Assembly: GCA_000733915.1 (NCBI GenBank) | Contig: JPOM01000001.1 | Span: forward strand, 248,001-312,000 | DNA from: Caulobacteraceae bacterium PMMR1 | GTDB taxonomy: Bacteria; Pseudomonadota; Alphaproteobacteria; Caulobacterales; Caulobacteraceae | Length of the DNA: 64,000 nt | Direction of reading: 5' to 3' | In this document: piece by piece, positions 26,563 through 39,268 of the stretch | Layout: each line of letters starts with the position of its first letter | How positions within the stretch are numbered: the first letter of the stretch is position 1 | Translations under genes and position numbers: made by a program | Notes under the pieces: generated by a model | Told to the model about the DNA's origin: nothing | The model's database searches: none | Seen by the model: only the letters and a program-made list of their open reading frames with translations

Positions 26563-29500
26563 GTGGACGACGCGAGTTTCGGCGCAGGCGGCGGGCGGGA
26601 CCTGGAGCAGGCGTATCGGGCGGCCCTGGGGGGCTCTCCCCTGCAGGCGGCCGAGGCGGCCTTCATCGCCCAGGTGCTGAAGGACACGCGGCCCGAAGAG
26701 CTGCCCGACCTCGCCACCGAGACCCTGGCCGAAGCCCTGGCCCAGGCCTGGCGCGCCACCGATGTCCGCACCGACTCCGCGCCGCTCATCCGGCTGAGCC
26801 CGATGTCGGGCGGGACCTCGGACGCGGACCGGGCGGGCGCGCCAGCCCTGGACCTGCTGGCGGTGCTGCAGGACGACCGCCCCTTCCTCGTTGACAGCGT
26901 CATGGGCGAGCTGGGCGACCAGGGGCTGGACGTGCGGGCGATGTTCCATCCCGTGGTGAGCGTCGCGCGCGACGCGTCCGGCAAGCGCGCGCCGGGCGGG
27001 ACCGAGCGGCGGGAGTCCCTGATCCTCGTCGTGCTCGGCCACGTGGGCGCGGACCGCAAGGCCGCCCTGTGCGAGGGGCTGAAGGCGACCCTGGCCGACG
27101 TGGCCGTGGCCGTGGACGACTTCCCGGCCATGCTGGCCCTGATGCGACAGGTCGCCGAGGACCTGAAGCGCGACTATCCGCGACACGGGCCGGCCGTCCG
27201 CGACGGGGACCTGGACGAGCACCTGGCGTTCCTGGAATGGCTGTCGGCCGAGCACTTCGTGTTTCTGGGAGCGCGCACCTACGAGTATCCCCTGGACGCC
27301 AAGGGCGACTACGCCGCGGAGGAGCCGCGCTTTCGCGACGCCGACAGCCTGGGGGTGCTGCGGGACGGCTCCCGCTCGGTCCTGCGCCGCGCCAGCGAGC
27401 CCGCCATCCTGACCTCGGCGCTGAAGGACTATCTGAACGCCGCCCAGCCCCTGGTTGTGGCCAAGTCGAACCTGCGCTCGCGGGTGCACCGGCGGGTCTA
27501 CATGGACTACATCGGGGTCAAGCGGTACGGCGCGGACGGTCGCGTGGCGGGCGAGACGCGCTTCGTGGGCCTGTTCACCGCGGAGGCCTACCAGGAGCCC
27601 GCCCGCGTCACGCCCCTCATCCGGCGCAAGATCGAGCACGTGCTGGCCCGCGCCGGCGACAACCCAAGCGCCTATACCGAAAAGCGCCTGCGCAACATCG
27701 TGGAGACCTTCCCCCGCGACGAGCTGTTCCAGATCACCGAGGACCAGCTCCTGCCGATCGCGGAGGGCATCTTGCACCTCTACGACCGGCCGCGCGTGCG
27801 CCTGTTCGTGCGGTCCGATCCCTTCGACCGCTTCGTCTCCTGCCTGCTTTACGTGCCGCGCGACCGCTACGACTCCGGCGTGCGCGAGCGGGCGAGCGAG
27901 ATCCTGGCCCGGGCCTATGGCGGGCGCGTCTCGGCCTATTATCCGAGCTTCTCCGACCAGCCGCTGGCGCGGGTGCACATCATCATCGGGGTGTCTCCGG
28001 GCGCGCACCCCACGCCCGACCTGCGTCAGGTCGAGGCTGAGATCGCCGAGACCGCCCGCACCTGGACCGACCGCTTCGAGGCGGCGATGCGCGGCGCCGG
28101 CGGCGAGCTGGGCGACGCAGGGGCCCTGCTCAAGCGCTACGCCCGCGCCTTCCCGGCCGGCTACCAGGACCTCTACGACGCCGCCGAGGCGCTCTGCGAC
28201 GTGCGCGAGATCGAGGCGCTCGGCGAGGCGCCCGTGGCCGTGCGCGCCTTCCGTACGCCCCAGGACAGCAAGATCCAGTTCCGCTTCAAGCTCTACCACG
28301 CCGGCGACGCCATCCCGATCGCCGACGTCCTGCCCATCCTCGAGGACATGGGCATGAAGGCTCTCTACGAAGAGGGCTTCGGGCTGCGCCTGACCGACGG
28401 CGAGGGCGCTCCCCGCCGGGTCTGGGTGCACGAGTTCGTGCTGGAGGACGAGCGCGGCGAGCACCTGAGCTTCGCCGACGTGAAGCGGCCCTTCGAGGAC
28501 ACCTTCTTCGCGGTCTGGACCGGCCGGACGGAGAGCGACGGCTTCAACCGCCTGGTGCTTGAGCTCGGCATCGACTGGCGCCAGGCGGCGCTGGTGCGCA
28601 CGCTGGCGCGCTATCGCCAGCAGTCCGGGCTCGACCCCAGCCAGGCGGTGCAGGAAGAGGCGCTGCGCGACCATCCGGACGTGTCGCGCCTGATCCTGGA
28701 CCTCTTCCGCATCAAGTTCGACACCTCGCTCACCGCGGCGATCGACGAGCGCGAGCGCCAGGCGGACGCCGTCTTCGCCGAGATCGTCGCGGCGCTGCAG
28801 AAGGTCGACAGCCTCGACCACGACCGGGTGCTGCGCCGCCTGGCGCTGCTGGTGCGGGCGCTGAAGCGGACCAACTTCTACCAGACCGACTCGGAGGGCG
28901 CGCCCAAGCCCTACATCAGCGTCAAGATCGCCAGCCGCGAGCTCGACGACCTGCCCGCGCCCAAGCCCTATCGCGAGATCTTCGTGTGGGCGCCGCACGT
29001 GGAGGGCGTGCACCTGCGTTTCGGGCCCGTGGCGCGCGGCGGCCTGCGCTGGTCGGACCGCCGCGACGACTTCCGCACCGAGGTGCTGGGCCTGGTCAAG
29101 GCGCAGCAGGTGAAGAACGCCGTGATCGTGCCGGTCGGCTCCAAGGGCGGCTTCTACCCCAAGGCCCTGCCGCGGGGCGGGGCGCCGGACGCGATCCGCG
29201 CCGAGGGCGTGCGCGCCTACACGACCTTCCTCTCGGGCCTGCTCGACATCACCGACAACCTGGACGCCGCAGGCCAGGTCATCCGGCCCGCCGGCGTGAT
29301 CGCCCACGAGGGCGACGATCCCTATCTGGTCGTGGCGGCCGACAAGGGCACGGCGAGCTTCTCCGACATCGCCAACGGGGTCGCGGAGTCCTACGGCTTC
29401 TGGCTGGGCGACGCCTTCGCCTCGGGGGGCTCCGCCGGCTACGACCACAAGGCCATGGGCATCACCGCCCGCGGCGCCTGGGAGGCGGTGAAGCGCCACT

Positions 29501-31457
29501 TCCGCGAGCTCGGCAAGGACATCCAGACCGAGCCCTTCCTCTGCGTCGGCGTGGGCGACATGTCGGGCGACGTCTTCGGCAACGGCATGCTGCTGAGCCG
29601 GGCCACCCGGCTGGTGGCCGCCTTCGACCACCGCCACGTGTTCCTAGATCCCGATCCGGACCCGGCCAGGAGCTGGGCGGAGCGCAAGCGTATGTTCGAC
29701 CTGCCGCGCTCGTCCTGGGACGACTACGACAGGAGCCTGATCTCCCCAGGCGGCGGCGTCTTTCCGCGCACGCTGAAGTCCATCCCCCTCTCGCCGGAGG
29801 TCAAGGCCCGTCTCCAGGTCGAGGCGGACGAGCTCGCGCCCGCCGACCTGATCCGCGCCATCCTGAGCGCGCCCGTCGAGCTGCTCTACCTCGGCGGCAT
29901 CGGCACCTATGTGAAGGCCGCGTCGGAGAGCAACGCCGACGTCGGGGACAAGGCCAACGACGCCGTCCGCATCGACGCCTCCGAGCTCCGCGTGAAGGTC
30001 GTGGGCGAGGGCGCGAACCTCGGCTTCACCCAGGCGGGACGGATCGCGTTCGCGCGGGCGGGCGGGCGGATCAACACCGACGCCATCGACAACTCCGCCG
30101 GCGTGGACACCTCCGACCACGAGGTGAACATCAAGATCCTGCTGGGCCAGGCGGAGCGCGCCGGCGCTCTGCGGCGCGAGGACCGCGACGCCCTCTTGGC
30201 CGCCATGACCGACGAGGTCGCCGCCCACGTGCTGGCGCACAACTACGCCCAGACCCTGGCGCTGTCGCTGCAGGAGGCGAACGCCCCCGCCGAGCTCGAG
30301 GCGCAGGCGCGCTTCATGCTCGACCTGGAGGCCAAGGGCCGGCTCGACCGCAAGGTGGAGGGCCTGCCCGCGCCGCCGCCATCGCGGAGCTGCGCGCCGC
30401 CGGGGAGGGCCTGACCCGGCCCGAGCTTGCGGTCGTCACCGCCTATGGCAAGCTCGAGCTCTCCGCCGACATCGTGGCCTCCAAGGCGCCGGACGACCCC
30501 TATTTCGAGGGCGTGCAGAAGGGCTACTTCCCCGACGAACTCGCCCGCTTCGGCGCGGAAATGAAGACCCACCGCCTGAGGCGCGAGATCATCGCCACGG
30601 TGCTCGCCAACGACATCGTGGACATGGCCGGGCCGACCTTCGCGCCCCGGCTGATGGCGTCTGCGGGCGTGGATGCGGACGGGCTGGTGGTCGCCTTCGA
30701 GGCGGCGCGGCGCATCTTCCGCCTCGACGAGGCCTGGGCGGCGATCGGCGGGCTGGACCTGAAGATCGACGCCAAGGCGCAGCTGGCGCTCTACGGCGAG
30801 GTCGCCTCCGTCCTGCGCGGCCAGACCTACTGGATGGCGCGCAGCGAGGCCGCGGCGGGCGCGAGCGTGCAGGCCCTGATCGACCGCTACCGCCCCGCGG
30901 CGGATGCGCTGCGCGAGGGCGGGCTCGCCCTGCTCTCCGACTTCGAGCGCGCCGAAGCCGAGGCGCGGGCCAGGCGCTTCGTCGACGCCGGCGCGCCGGA
31001 GTCCTGCGCCCGCATGGTGGCGGCGCTGCGCCCGATGACCGCCACCGCCGAGATCGCCGACCTCGCCGCGCTGAAGTCCTGGCCGGTCGAGAACGCCGCG
31101 CGCCTGTTCCACCAGACGGGGCAGGCCTTCGGCTTCGACCGCCTGCGCGCGGCGGCGGGCGCGCTCCGCGGCGGCGACGCCTACGAGCGCGCAGCGCTGC
31201 GGGGCCTGATCGTGGAGCTGTTCGAGGAGCAGGCCGCCCGGGCCCGCGCCATCCTGCAGGCCGCCGACGGGCCGCAGGCCGCCGCCGACCTCGACCGCAC
31301 CCGCGCCGCCATCGCGCGCTGGATCGAGCCGCGGAAGGAGGCGGTGGAGCGCGCGGCCCGCACCCTGTCGGAGATCGAGCGGTCCGCGGACGGCTGGAGC
31401 TTCGCCAAGCTCACCATCGCCAATGCGGCGCTGCGCGCCAGCTCCCAGCTAGGCTGA
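26563..31457 (+). CDS. gdhZ: Large NAD-dependent glutamate dehydrogenase GdhZ, frameshifted
   Basis: Oxidatively deaminates glutamate to 2-oxoglutarate and ammonia. It belongs to the about 180-kDa proteobacterial GDH family. In Caulobacter the homologue GdhZ also couples glutamate catabolism to Z-ring disassembly. GTG 26563 has GGGTGGA 3-9 bases upstream. The N-terminal regulatory region includes DDRPFLVDSVMGEL. The catalytic region carries WSDRRDDFRTEVLGLVKAQQ followed by PVGSKGGFYPK (857-867), and NADP-fold motifs follow. The frame breaks after KVEGLP at about 30372-30384. One added C restores ARAAAIAELRAAGEGLTRPE and the rest to 31457 (about 1,631 codons). Unlike Caulobacter, no kidO follows. 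Confidence 0.9.
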
Positions 31458-31467
31458 GGCCCCACCC

Positions 31468-32313
31468 ATGTCCGATCCCATCGCCACGCCCTTCAACGAG
31501 GTGGTGCACCCGATCACCCCCTCCGAACACCCGCCGGTGCTGCTGGAGGCGACTCCCGAGGGCGCGGCCCTCGTGACCCTGAACCGGCCGGAGAAGCGCA
31601 ACGCCTTCGACGCGGGCATGATCGCTGCGCTGCACGACGTGTTCACGACCCTGGCCGCTCAGGAGACGGTGCGGGTCGTGTTCCTGCGCGGCGCCGGCGG
31701 GACCTTCTCGGCGGGCGCGGACCTGGCCTGGATGCGCGAGGCCGCCGACTGGCCCGAGGATGAGAACTTCGACGATGCGCTCGAGCTCGCGCGCATGCTG
31801 AAGGCCCTCCACGCCCTGCCCCAGCTGACCGTCGCCCTGGTCGAGGGCGCAGCCTTCGGCGGCGGCGCGGGGCTGGTGGCGGCCTGCGACATCGCCGTGG
31901 CGCTGCAGGGGACGAAGTTCGCCTTCTCCGAGGTGCGGCTGGGCCTGACCCCCGCCACCATCAGCCCCTACGTCGTGCGGGCGATCGGCGCGCGCAACGC
32001 GCGGGCCATGTTCGCCGCCGGCCGCGTCTTCGACGCCCATGACGCCCTGCGCCTGGGCCTGATCCAGGAGATCGTGACCGAGGCCGAGGGCCTGGAGCGC
32101 GTCCGCGCGACCCTCGCCCGCGAGATGCTGGCCGCCGCCCCCGGCGCCGTCGCCGACGCCAAGCAGCTGGTGGACGACGTGGACGGGCGGCGCATCGACG
32201 ACCACCTGATGCGCGACACCGCCCGGCGCATCGCCAAGCGCCGGGTCGGCGCGGAAGGGCAGGAGGGCGTGCGCGCCTTCCTCGATAAGCGCAAGCCCAG
32301 CTGGCAGGGCTAG
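31468..32313 (+). CDS. Enoyl-CoA hydratase, methylglutaconyl-CoA hydratase-like
   Basis: Crotonase-fold enzyme of 281 residues. TLNRPEKRNAFD, the oxyanion-hole blocks FSAGADLAWMREA and GAAFGGGAGLVAACDI, and FSEVRLGLTPATISPYVV are present. The last block is typical of 3-methylglutaconyl-CoA hydratases (LiuC) and related terpenoid-pathway enzymes. A biotin-carboxylase subunit gene of methylcrotonyl-CoA carboxylase type follows 1 kb downstream, which supports leucine or isovalerate catabolism. It starts 10 bp after the gdhZ stop. Symbol liuC is likely but withheld because the rest of a liu operon is not seen. Confidence 0.88.
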   Translation: MSDPIATPFNEVVHPITPSEHPPVLLEATPEGAALVTLNRPEKRNAFDAGMIAALHDVFTTLAAQETVRVVFLRGAGGTFSAGADLAWMREAADWPEDENFDDALELARMLKALHALPQLTVALVEGAAFGGGAGLVAACDIAVALQGTKFAFSEVRLGLTPATISPYVVRAIGARNARAMFAAGRVFDAHDALRLGLIQEIVTEAEGLERVRATLAREMLAAAPGAVADAKQLVDDVDGRRIDDHLMRDTARRIAKRRVGAEGQEGVRAFLDKRKPSWQG

Positions 32314-32339
32314 GCCCGGGGGCGGACGGAGAGGGGGCG

Positions 32340-33325
32340 ATGTCGCACGAACTGGAGACGGCCGCGGCGGGCTCCGTCGGCGGCTTCCTGCGCTGGCGGC
32401 GGTCCAAGGCCCACGCCGCGCCCGTGGGCATGCTCTGCGCCAACTGTGCGACGCCGCTGATGGGCCCGTGGTGCTATGCGTGCGGCCAGCTCGGCGAGGA
32501 CTTCCTCCGCTCCGTCGGCCACCTGGTCATGGAGGCGTTCGAGGGCCTCTTCCACTTCGACGGGCGGCTCTGGAACACCCTGCCCGACCTGCTGCTCAGG
32601 CCCGGCAAGCTGACGCGGGCGTATCTGGACGGCCACCGCGCGCCCCAGATCCCGCCGCTGCGCCTGTTCCTGGTGACGCTGCTCGTCCTGGTCGCGGCGG
32701 GGTCGCTCAGCAGCGCAATGGGCGAGGGCGGGCCAGGCCGCGTGATCAGCATCAACGCCAAGGACGAGCACGGCAAGGCGCACGCGGTCCACGACTTGAA
32801 GCACCTCACGCCGCAGGAACGGGCGGAGCTCGACACCATCCTCGGCTCCGCCAAGGTTCAGGTCGGGTCCAAGCCGTCGCCGGCGGCCTCGGCCTGGCTG
32901 TCCCAGCGGGCGCGCGCGGCTCTGGAAGACCCCGAGCGATTCGAGCTGGTGCTGGAGAGCTGGTCGGAGCGCTTCAGCTTGCTGATGCTGCCCCTGACCG
33001 CGGCGATCCTGAGCGTGCTGTTCGCCTTCAACCGCCGCTTCTTCATCTTCAATCACACCATCTTCAGCCTGCACAGCCTCAGCTTCCTGAGCCTGCTGCT
33101 CGCGCTCATGGTCGTGCTCGTGCGGCTGGTCGGCGGGGCGGGCGCGCGCTCGTGCTCCTGGCCGCGCCCGTGCACCTCTTCGCCCACATGCGCGGAACCT
33201 ACGGAACCAGTTTCCTCGGCACGCTGGTCCGGATGGCCGTGCTCTTCTTCACCAGCATGATCGGATTCACCTTCATCATCCTGGGCTTGATCTGGGTAGG
33301 CTTAAGCGCCATGGGCGGGGCGTGA
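32340..33325 (+). CDS. DUF3667 membrane protein with zinc-ribbon, frameshifted
   Basis: The N-terminal region has the CxxC...CxxC zinc ribbon LCANCATPLMGPWCYACGQ that defines DUF3667, then the family block GLFHFDGRLWNTLPDLLLRPG and RAYLDGHRAPQIPPLRLFL. It ends in four to five hydrophobic segments. The frame is lost after RLVGGAGA. One added base in the G runs at 33135-33142 restores LVLLAAPVHLFAHMRGTYG and a stop at 33325 that overlaps the next gene as GTGA. Function unknown. Its position inside a presumed acyl-CoA catabolic operon is unusual. Confidence 0.85.
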
Positions 33326-35214
33326 TCGACAGCCTGCTCATCGCCAACCGGGGCGAGATCGCCCGGCGCATCATCCGCACCTGCCGCAAGCTCGGGGTCC
33401 GCACCGTCGCGGTCTATTCCGACGCCGACGCCCACGCCCCCCACGTGCGCGAGGCCGACGCCGCCGTCCGCCTGGGCCCGGCGCCGGCGCGGGAGAGCTA
33501 CCTCAAGATGGACGCGGTGCTGGAGGCCGCCCGGCGCACCGGCGCGAGCGCCGTGCACCCCGGCTACGGCTTCCTTTCGGAGAACGCGGCCTTCGCCGAG
33601 GCGGTGATTGCGGCCGGGCTGACCTGGGTCGGGCCGCCGCCGGCGGCGATCCGCGCCATGGGCCTGAAGGACGCCGCCAAGCGTCTCATGGCCGAGGCCG
33701 GCGTGCCGGTCACCCCCGGCTACCTCGGCGAGGACCAATCGCCCGAGCGCCTGGCGCGGGAGGCGGCGGCGATCGGCTATCCCGTGCTGATCAAGGCGGT
33801 GGCCGGCGGCGGCGGCAAGGGCATGCGCCGGGTCGATGAGGCCGCAGCCTTCGCCGACGCCCTCGCCGGCGCCCAGCGCGAGGCGGCCTCCAGCTTCGGC
33901 GACGAACGGGTGCTGATCGAGAAGTATGTGAGCCGCCCCCGCCACATCGAGGTGCAGGTCTTCGCCGACAGCCATGGTCAAACCGTGCACCTGTTCGAGC
34001 GCGACTGCTCGCTGCAGCGCCGCCACCAGAAGGTGATCGAGGAGGCGCCCGCCCCCGGCATGGACGCGGCGACCCGCGCCGCCGTCGCCGCTGCGGCGAT
34101 CAAGGCTGCCCAGGCGGTGGCCTATGAGGGCGCGGGCACGGTGGAGTTCATCGCCGACGCCTCGGAGGGCCTGCGCGCCGACCGCATCTGGTTCATGGAG
34201 ATGAACACCCGGCTGCAAGTCGAGCATCCGGTCACCGAGAGGATCACCGGCCTGGACCTCGTGGAGTGGCAGCTCCGCGTCGCCTCGGGCGAGCCCCTGC
34301 CGCTCCGCCAGGACGACATCGCCATCGACGGCTGGGCGATGGAGGCGCGGCTCTATGCCGAGGACCCCGCCCGGGGCTTCCTGCCCAGCACGGGGCGGCT
34401 CGAGGTGTTCGGCGTGCCCGAGGGCGGCGCGCGGGTGGACTCCGCGGTGGAGGAGGGCGGCGAGGTGACGCCCTTCTACGATCCGATGATCGCCAAGGTG
34501 ATCGTGCATGCGCCCGACCGGGCGAGCGCGGCGGCCAAGCTGGCGCAGGCGTGCGCGGAGGTCCGCGTCTGGCCCGTGCGCACCAACGCCGGCTTTCTGG
34601 TGCGCTGCCTGCGCGAGCCTGCCTTCGTGGCGGGCGAGGTGGACACGGGCTTCATCCCCGCGCGCCAGGACGCTCTGACCGCGCCGCCGGGGCTGTCGCA
34701 GGCGCGGCTGAGCGCGCTGGCCGCCGCCGTCTCTGCGCCGCCGCCCTTCCGCGAGTCCGGACCGCTGAACGCGCCCGAGCTGACGGGCTTTCGCGCCAAC
34801 GGCCGGCCGGCCCGCGAGGTCGCCCTGTGGGTCGACGGCCAGCTCCGCTTGGCGGAGGCGCAAGGCGGCGAGCCCGCGCGGGCGCCCGCCGGCCCGCCGC
34901 CCTGGCGGGTGTTCGAGGGCGGCGAGGTCTATGAGGTGGCGCTCGATCCTCCCGTCGCGGCCGGGCTCGCGGGGGGGGCGTCCAACGGCCAGCTCACCGC
35001 GCCCATGCCCGGGCGGATCGTGTCGGTGGCGGTCAAGGCTGGCGACGCGGTGCGCAAGGGCCAGGCGGTGGTCGCGCTGGAGGCCATGAAGATGGAGCAC
35101 GCGCTCAGCGCGCCCTTCGACGGCGTCGCCGCCGAGGTCCCCGTCGCGGTCGGCCAGCAGGTCAGCGAGGGCGCCCTCCTGGCCCGCATCGCGCCCGCAG
35201 CCGCTCAGGCCTGA
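33322..35214 (+). CDS. Acyl-CoA carboxylase biotin-containing subunit (methylcrotonyl-CoA carboxylase alpha type)
   Basis: Biotin carboxylase plus biotin carrier in one chain of 630 residues. IANRGEIARRIIRTCRKLG opens the carboxylase, the ATP-grasp loop AVAGGGGKGMRRV follows, and EMNTRLQVEHPVTE carries metal and substrate residues. The carrier domain has EAMKMEH with the biotinylated Lys at about 590, preceded by TAPMPGRIVSV. The partner carboxyltransferase (beta) subunit is not in the window. Together with the hydratase at 31468 it suggests leucine/isovalerate (LiuD) or geranyl-CoA (AtuF) metabolism. The GTG start overlaps DUF3667, and the 3' end overlaps the convergent ligase gene by 10 bp. 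Confidence 0.9.
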   Translation: MIDSLLIANRGEIARRIIRTCRKLGVRTVAVYSDADAHAPHVREADAAVRLGPAPARESYLKMDAVLEAARRTGASAVHPGYGFLSENAAFAEAVIAAGLTWVGPPPAAIRAMGLKDAAKRLMAEAGVPVTPGYLGEDQSPERLAREAAAIGYPVLIKAVAGGGGKGMRRVDEAAAFADALAGAQREAASSFGDERVLIEKYVSRPRHIEVQVFADSHGQTVHLFERDCSLQRRHQKVIEEAPAPGMDAATRAAVAAAAIKAAQAVAYEGAGTVEFIADASEGLRADRIWFMEMNTRLQVEHPVTERITGLDLVEWQLRVASGEPLPLRQDDIAIDGWAMEARLYAEDPARGFLPSTGRLEVFGVPEGGARVDSAVEEGGEVTPFYDPMIAKVIVHAPDRASAAAKLAQACAEVRVWPVRTNAGFLVRCLREPAFVAGEVDTGFIPARQDALTAPPGLSQARLSALAAAVSAPPPFRESGPLNAPELTGFRANGRPAREVALWVDGQLRLAEAQGGEPARAPAGPPPWRVFEGGEVYEVALDPPVAAGLAGGASNGQLTAPMPGRIVSVAVKAGDAVRKGQAVVALEAMKMEHALSAPFDGVAAEVPVAVGQQVSEGALLARIAPAAAQA

Positions 35215-36530
35215 GCCGGCGCCGCCTCCCCGCGGACGTCGAGCGCCAGCCGGGTCGCGAGGGCGACGAAGACCATCCAGAGGATGTCGTTGTAGGTGAA
35301 GGCGACGCTCTCATCCAAGGTGGTCAGGCTGAAGGCGGTCAGGAACGGCAGGGCGATGTAGCCCGCCGGCCCCGTGAAGGTCGCCACCAGGGTGCGCAGC
35401 CACGCGCTGGCGAAAAGGGCGCTCCAGGCGGCGAGCCCGATCCAGCCCAGCGCCAGGCGGGTCTCCAGCCAGGTGTTGTGCGCCTCGAACGGGCGGAAGC
35501 GGACCTCCTTGACGATGCGGGCCAGGGGCGACCAGACGCCCTCGCCCGTCCAGACCGCGCCATAGCCCCAGCCGGTCAGCGGCCGCTCCGCGATCAGCCG
35601 TCCGACCGCCGCCCAGATCTGGGTGCGCCCAGTAAGCGTGGCGTCCTTGCCCAGGGCGGCGAACACCAGGGCCGGCTGCAGCATGAGCACGGCGGCGCCG
35701 GCCAGGACCGCGGCCGCCCCGCTCCAGACAGCCAGGATGGTCGCGACCGGCCCGCCCCTGCGCACCACGCCCACGAAGGCCAAGGCCGCAAAGCCCAGGC
35801 CCATGACCACCAGCGAGGTCTTGGAGCCCGACATCACGACCAGCCCCGCCGCCAGCACGGCGCCCGCGCTCCACAGGCGCCGCCGGCGAGGATTTAGCAC
35901 CGCCGCTCCGGCCAGAAACAGGGCGCCGTGGGTCATGTAGCGCCCCAGGCCGTTCTTCTCCTGGAACACGCCGCGCCAAGCGCCGGGGAAGACATCGCTC
36001 ATGCGGCCGTAGGCGGGCAGGAACAGCGCGAAGAGCAGGGACAGGATCGCCAGCGTGAGGAAGGTCGCAGCGAAAAGGTCGGCCAGCCGCCGCCAGTCGA
36101 AGCGCACCGCCACCACCAGACCCGCCAGCGCGGTGAAGCCGACCGCGAGCGCGCGCCTCGAGGTGGCGTCGGGGTCCGCCGACCAGGTCGTGGACGCCGC
36201 AACGACGGCCATCAGCACCCAGACCAGCGGCTCCCGCAGCGCGCCCCGCATCGCCGCCCCGGGCTTCAGGAGCAGGAGCGCCAGGGCCACGCCGTACGCG
36301 GGAAAGAAGGCGTTGCGGATCGCGGCGGAGGCGGCCGGATCGCCCTTGGGCCCGGCGATCAGCATGGCCCAGCCCTGGCTGAAGGTCAGGGCGAGCATCA
36401 GGGCCGCCGCCCAGGTCCAGCGCGACGGGCCGGCGGACGCGGGCTGCGCCGCCGAGGACGCCCCCGAGGACGCTCCCGAGGACGCTCCCGCGGACGTCGC
36501 ATCGGTCATGTCATAGGCCAGGCCGCTCAT
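35205..36530 (-). CDS. O-antigen ligase / Wzy-like polymerase family membrane protein
   Basis: Polytopic protein of 441 residues with about 10-12 hydrophobic segments. The Wzy_C signature lies in the large periplasmic loop: GRTQIWAAVGRLI, RPLTGWGYG and FEAHNTWLE. Members ligate or polymerise O-antigen or exopolysaccharide on the periplasmic face. The first 35 residues are low complexity, SGAS repeats encoded by a 12-bp tandem repeat. It ends a minus-strand group with the thioesterase and ferredoxin genes but is 86 bp apart, so it may have its own promoter. Acceptor not inferable. Confidence 0.85.
   Translation of the reverse strand: MSGLAYDMTDATSAGASSGASSGASSAAQPASAGPSRWTWAAALMLALTFSQGWAMLIAGPKGDPAASAAIRNAFFPAYGVALALLLLKPGAAMRGALREPLVWVLMAVVAASTTWSADPDATSRRALAVGFTALAGLVVAVRFDWRRLADLFAATFLTLAILSLLFALFLPAYGRMSDVFPGAWRGVFQEKNGLGRYMTHGALFLAGAAVLNPRRRRLWSAGAVLAAGLVVMSGSKTSLVVMGLGFAALAFVGVVRRGGPVATILAVWSGAAAVLAGAAVLMLQPALVFAALGKDATLTGRTQIWAAVGRLIAERPLTGWGYGAVWTGEGVWSPLARIVKEVRFRPFEAHNTWLETRLALGWIGLAAWSALFASAWLRTLVATFTGPAGYIALPFLTAFSLTTLDESVAFTYNDILWMVFVALATRLALDVRGEAAPAQA
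36454..36489. repeat. 12-bp tandem repeat in the O-antigen-ligase gene
   Basis: Three 12-base units GAGGACGCTCCC (first unit with CCCCC) at 36454-36465, 36466-36477 and 36478-36489, with a degenerate fourth at 36490-36501. They encode the SGAS repeats near the N-terminus and keep the frame whatever the copy number. Confidence 0.8.
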
Positions 36531-36616
36531 GCCGGCTCCGACTCAAGGGCGCTCATCGCTGGCGAGCCTATCCTGTCCGGGCCCCGATGGCAGGCGTGCA
36601 GCGACGCCGCGGGGGC

Positions 36617-37558
36617 TCAGTAGCCCAGGTCGTCCACGACGTGGGCCTGAAGCGCGGGGCGAGCGGCCTCGCTGATCGCAATGGCGCGGCGGCGATCCAG
36701 GTCGAAGCTGACCGCCACCGCCTCCGACGTGCCCCAGGCGCGCCCGGTCGCGGGATCGAGCAGCCAGTGGTTCATGCGCTGGGTCTTGGCGTCGAAGCCG
36801 GCCAGCCCCGAGCGCAGGACCAGGCGATCCCCCGCCCGCGGCCAGTCAAGATAGAGCAGGCGATACTCCAGCACCGCGCCGCCGACGCGGGCCACGGGCT
36901 CGGCGGCGCGGGCGGCGACCTCCTCGCGCAGGCCGGCCAGGAGCGCGGGAATCCCGTCCGACACCCGGCCGATGAACTGCTCCGCCCGCATGCGCCCGAA
37001 GGCGTCGCAGTCGGAGGGCAGGAGCCCGCCGGCGCCAATGGTGCTGAGGCCGAGCGCGTCGGCGCGCGCCAGCGAGGCGCGGCTCTCCACCGGGCCGGGC
37101 GCGATGCCCCGGGGCGCGGCGAAGGGCGGCGCTTCGACCCGGATCGCATCGGCCAGGGCCTCTGTGCGGCGCGGCCAGGGAAAGGCCCGCCCGTCCTTGG
37201 GCGCGGCGTGGATCACCCGCGTCAGGAAACTCGCGCAGGGCTCGCCGGAGCCGGAATGCCAGAGCACCTGCAGCAGCTCCGCCCCCGTCTCGGTCAGGGC
37301 GAGGACCCCGCCGGTCATGTGCAGGGGCTGGCCGGCCCGCGCCTCCTTCAGGAAGCGGACGTGGTGCTCGCGGACGATCAGAGTGGAGCGGCCATGCGGC
37401 GAAAAGGCCTCGGGCAGGCCCAGCGCCGCCGCCAGGCCGATCAGTCCCTCCTGGGCCCGGGCGACGTAGAAGCGCACGTTCATGTGCCCCATCTCGTCGC
37501 ATTCCCAGGTGTTCACGCCCCCGCGCCACACCTCCGCGCCCAGAGCCCGATCGGCCAT
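36617..37558 (-). CDS. Double-hotdog acyl-CoA thioesterase-like protein
   Basis: A 313-residue protein built of two 4HBT-like hotdog units. The first has WECDEMGHMNVRFYVARAQEG, the D-x-x-GH-x-N substrate/catalytic motif, then FLKEARAGQPLHM. The second half has SDCDAFGRMRAEQFIGRV, a degenerate version of the same motif, and LEYRLLYLDWPRAGDRL. It may hydrolyse acyl-CoAs, or act as an acyl-CoA binding protein where the second motif lacks His/Asn. It lies 24 bp downstream of the ferredoxin gene and is likely cotranscribed with it. Confidence 0.78.
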   Translation of the reverse strand: MADRALGAEVWRGGVNTWECDEMGHMNVRFYVARAQEGLIGLAAALGLPEAFSPHGRSTLIVREHHVRFLKEARAGQPLHMTGGVLALTETGAELLQVLWHSGSGEPCASFLTRVIHAAPKDGRAFPWPRRTEALADAIRVEAPPFAAPRGIAPGPVESRASLARADALGLSTIGAGGLLPSDCDAFGRMRAEQFIGRVSDGIPALLAGLREEVAARAAEPVARVGGAVLEYRLLYLDWPRAGDRLVLRSGLAGFDAKTQRMNHWLLDPATGRAWGTSEAVAVSFDLDRRRAIAISEAARPALQAHVVDDLGY

Positions 37559-37582
37559 GTCGCGCCCCCGGCCCGGCCCGCC

Positions 37583-39203
<1,621 letters not shown>

Positions 39204-39268
39204 GACGGGGGCGTCACGTTTTGCAACCGGCTTGCGGGGACGCCGCCCGGCATGGGAGAGCCCGCGCG

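Noticed and set aside
26413-29637. A 1,074-codon open frame on the minus strand
   Set aside because: It is the antisense shadow of gdhZ: high-GC codon use keeps the opposite frame open, and the translation has no domain pattern.
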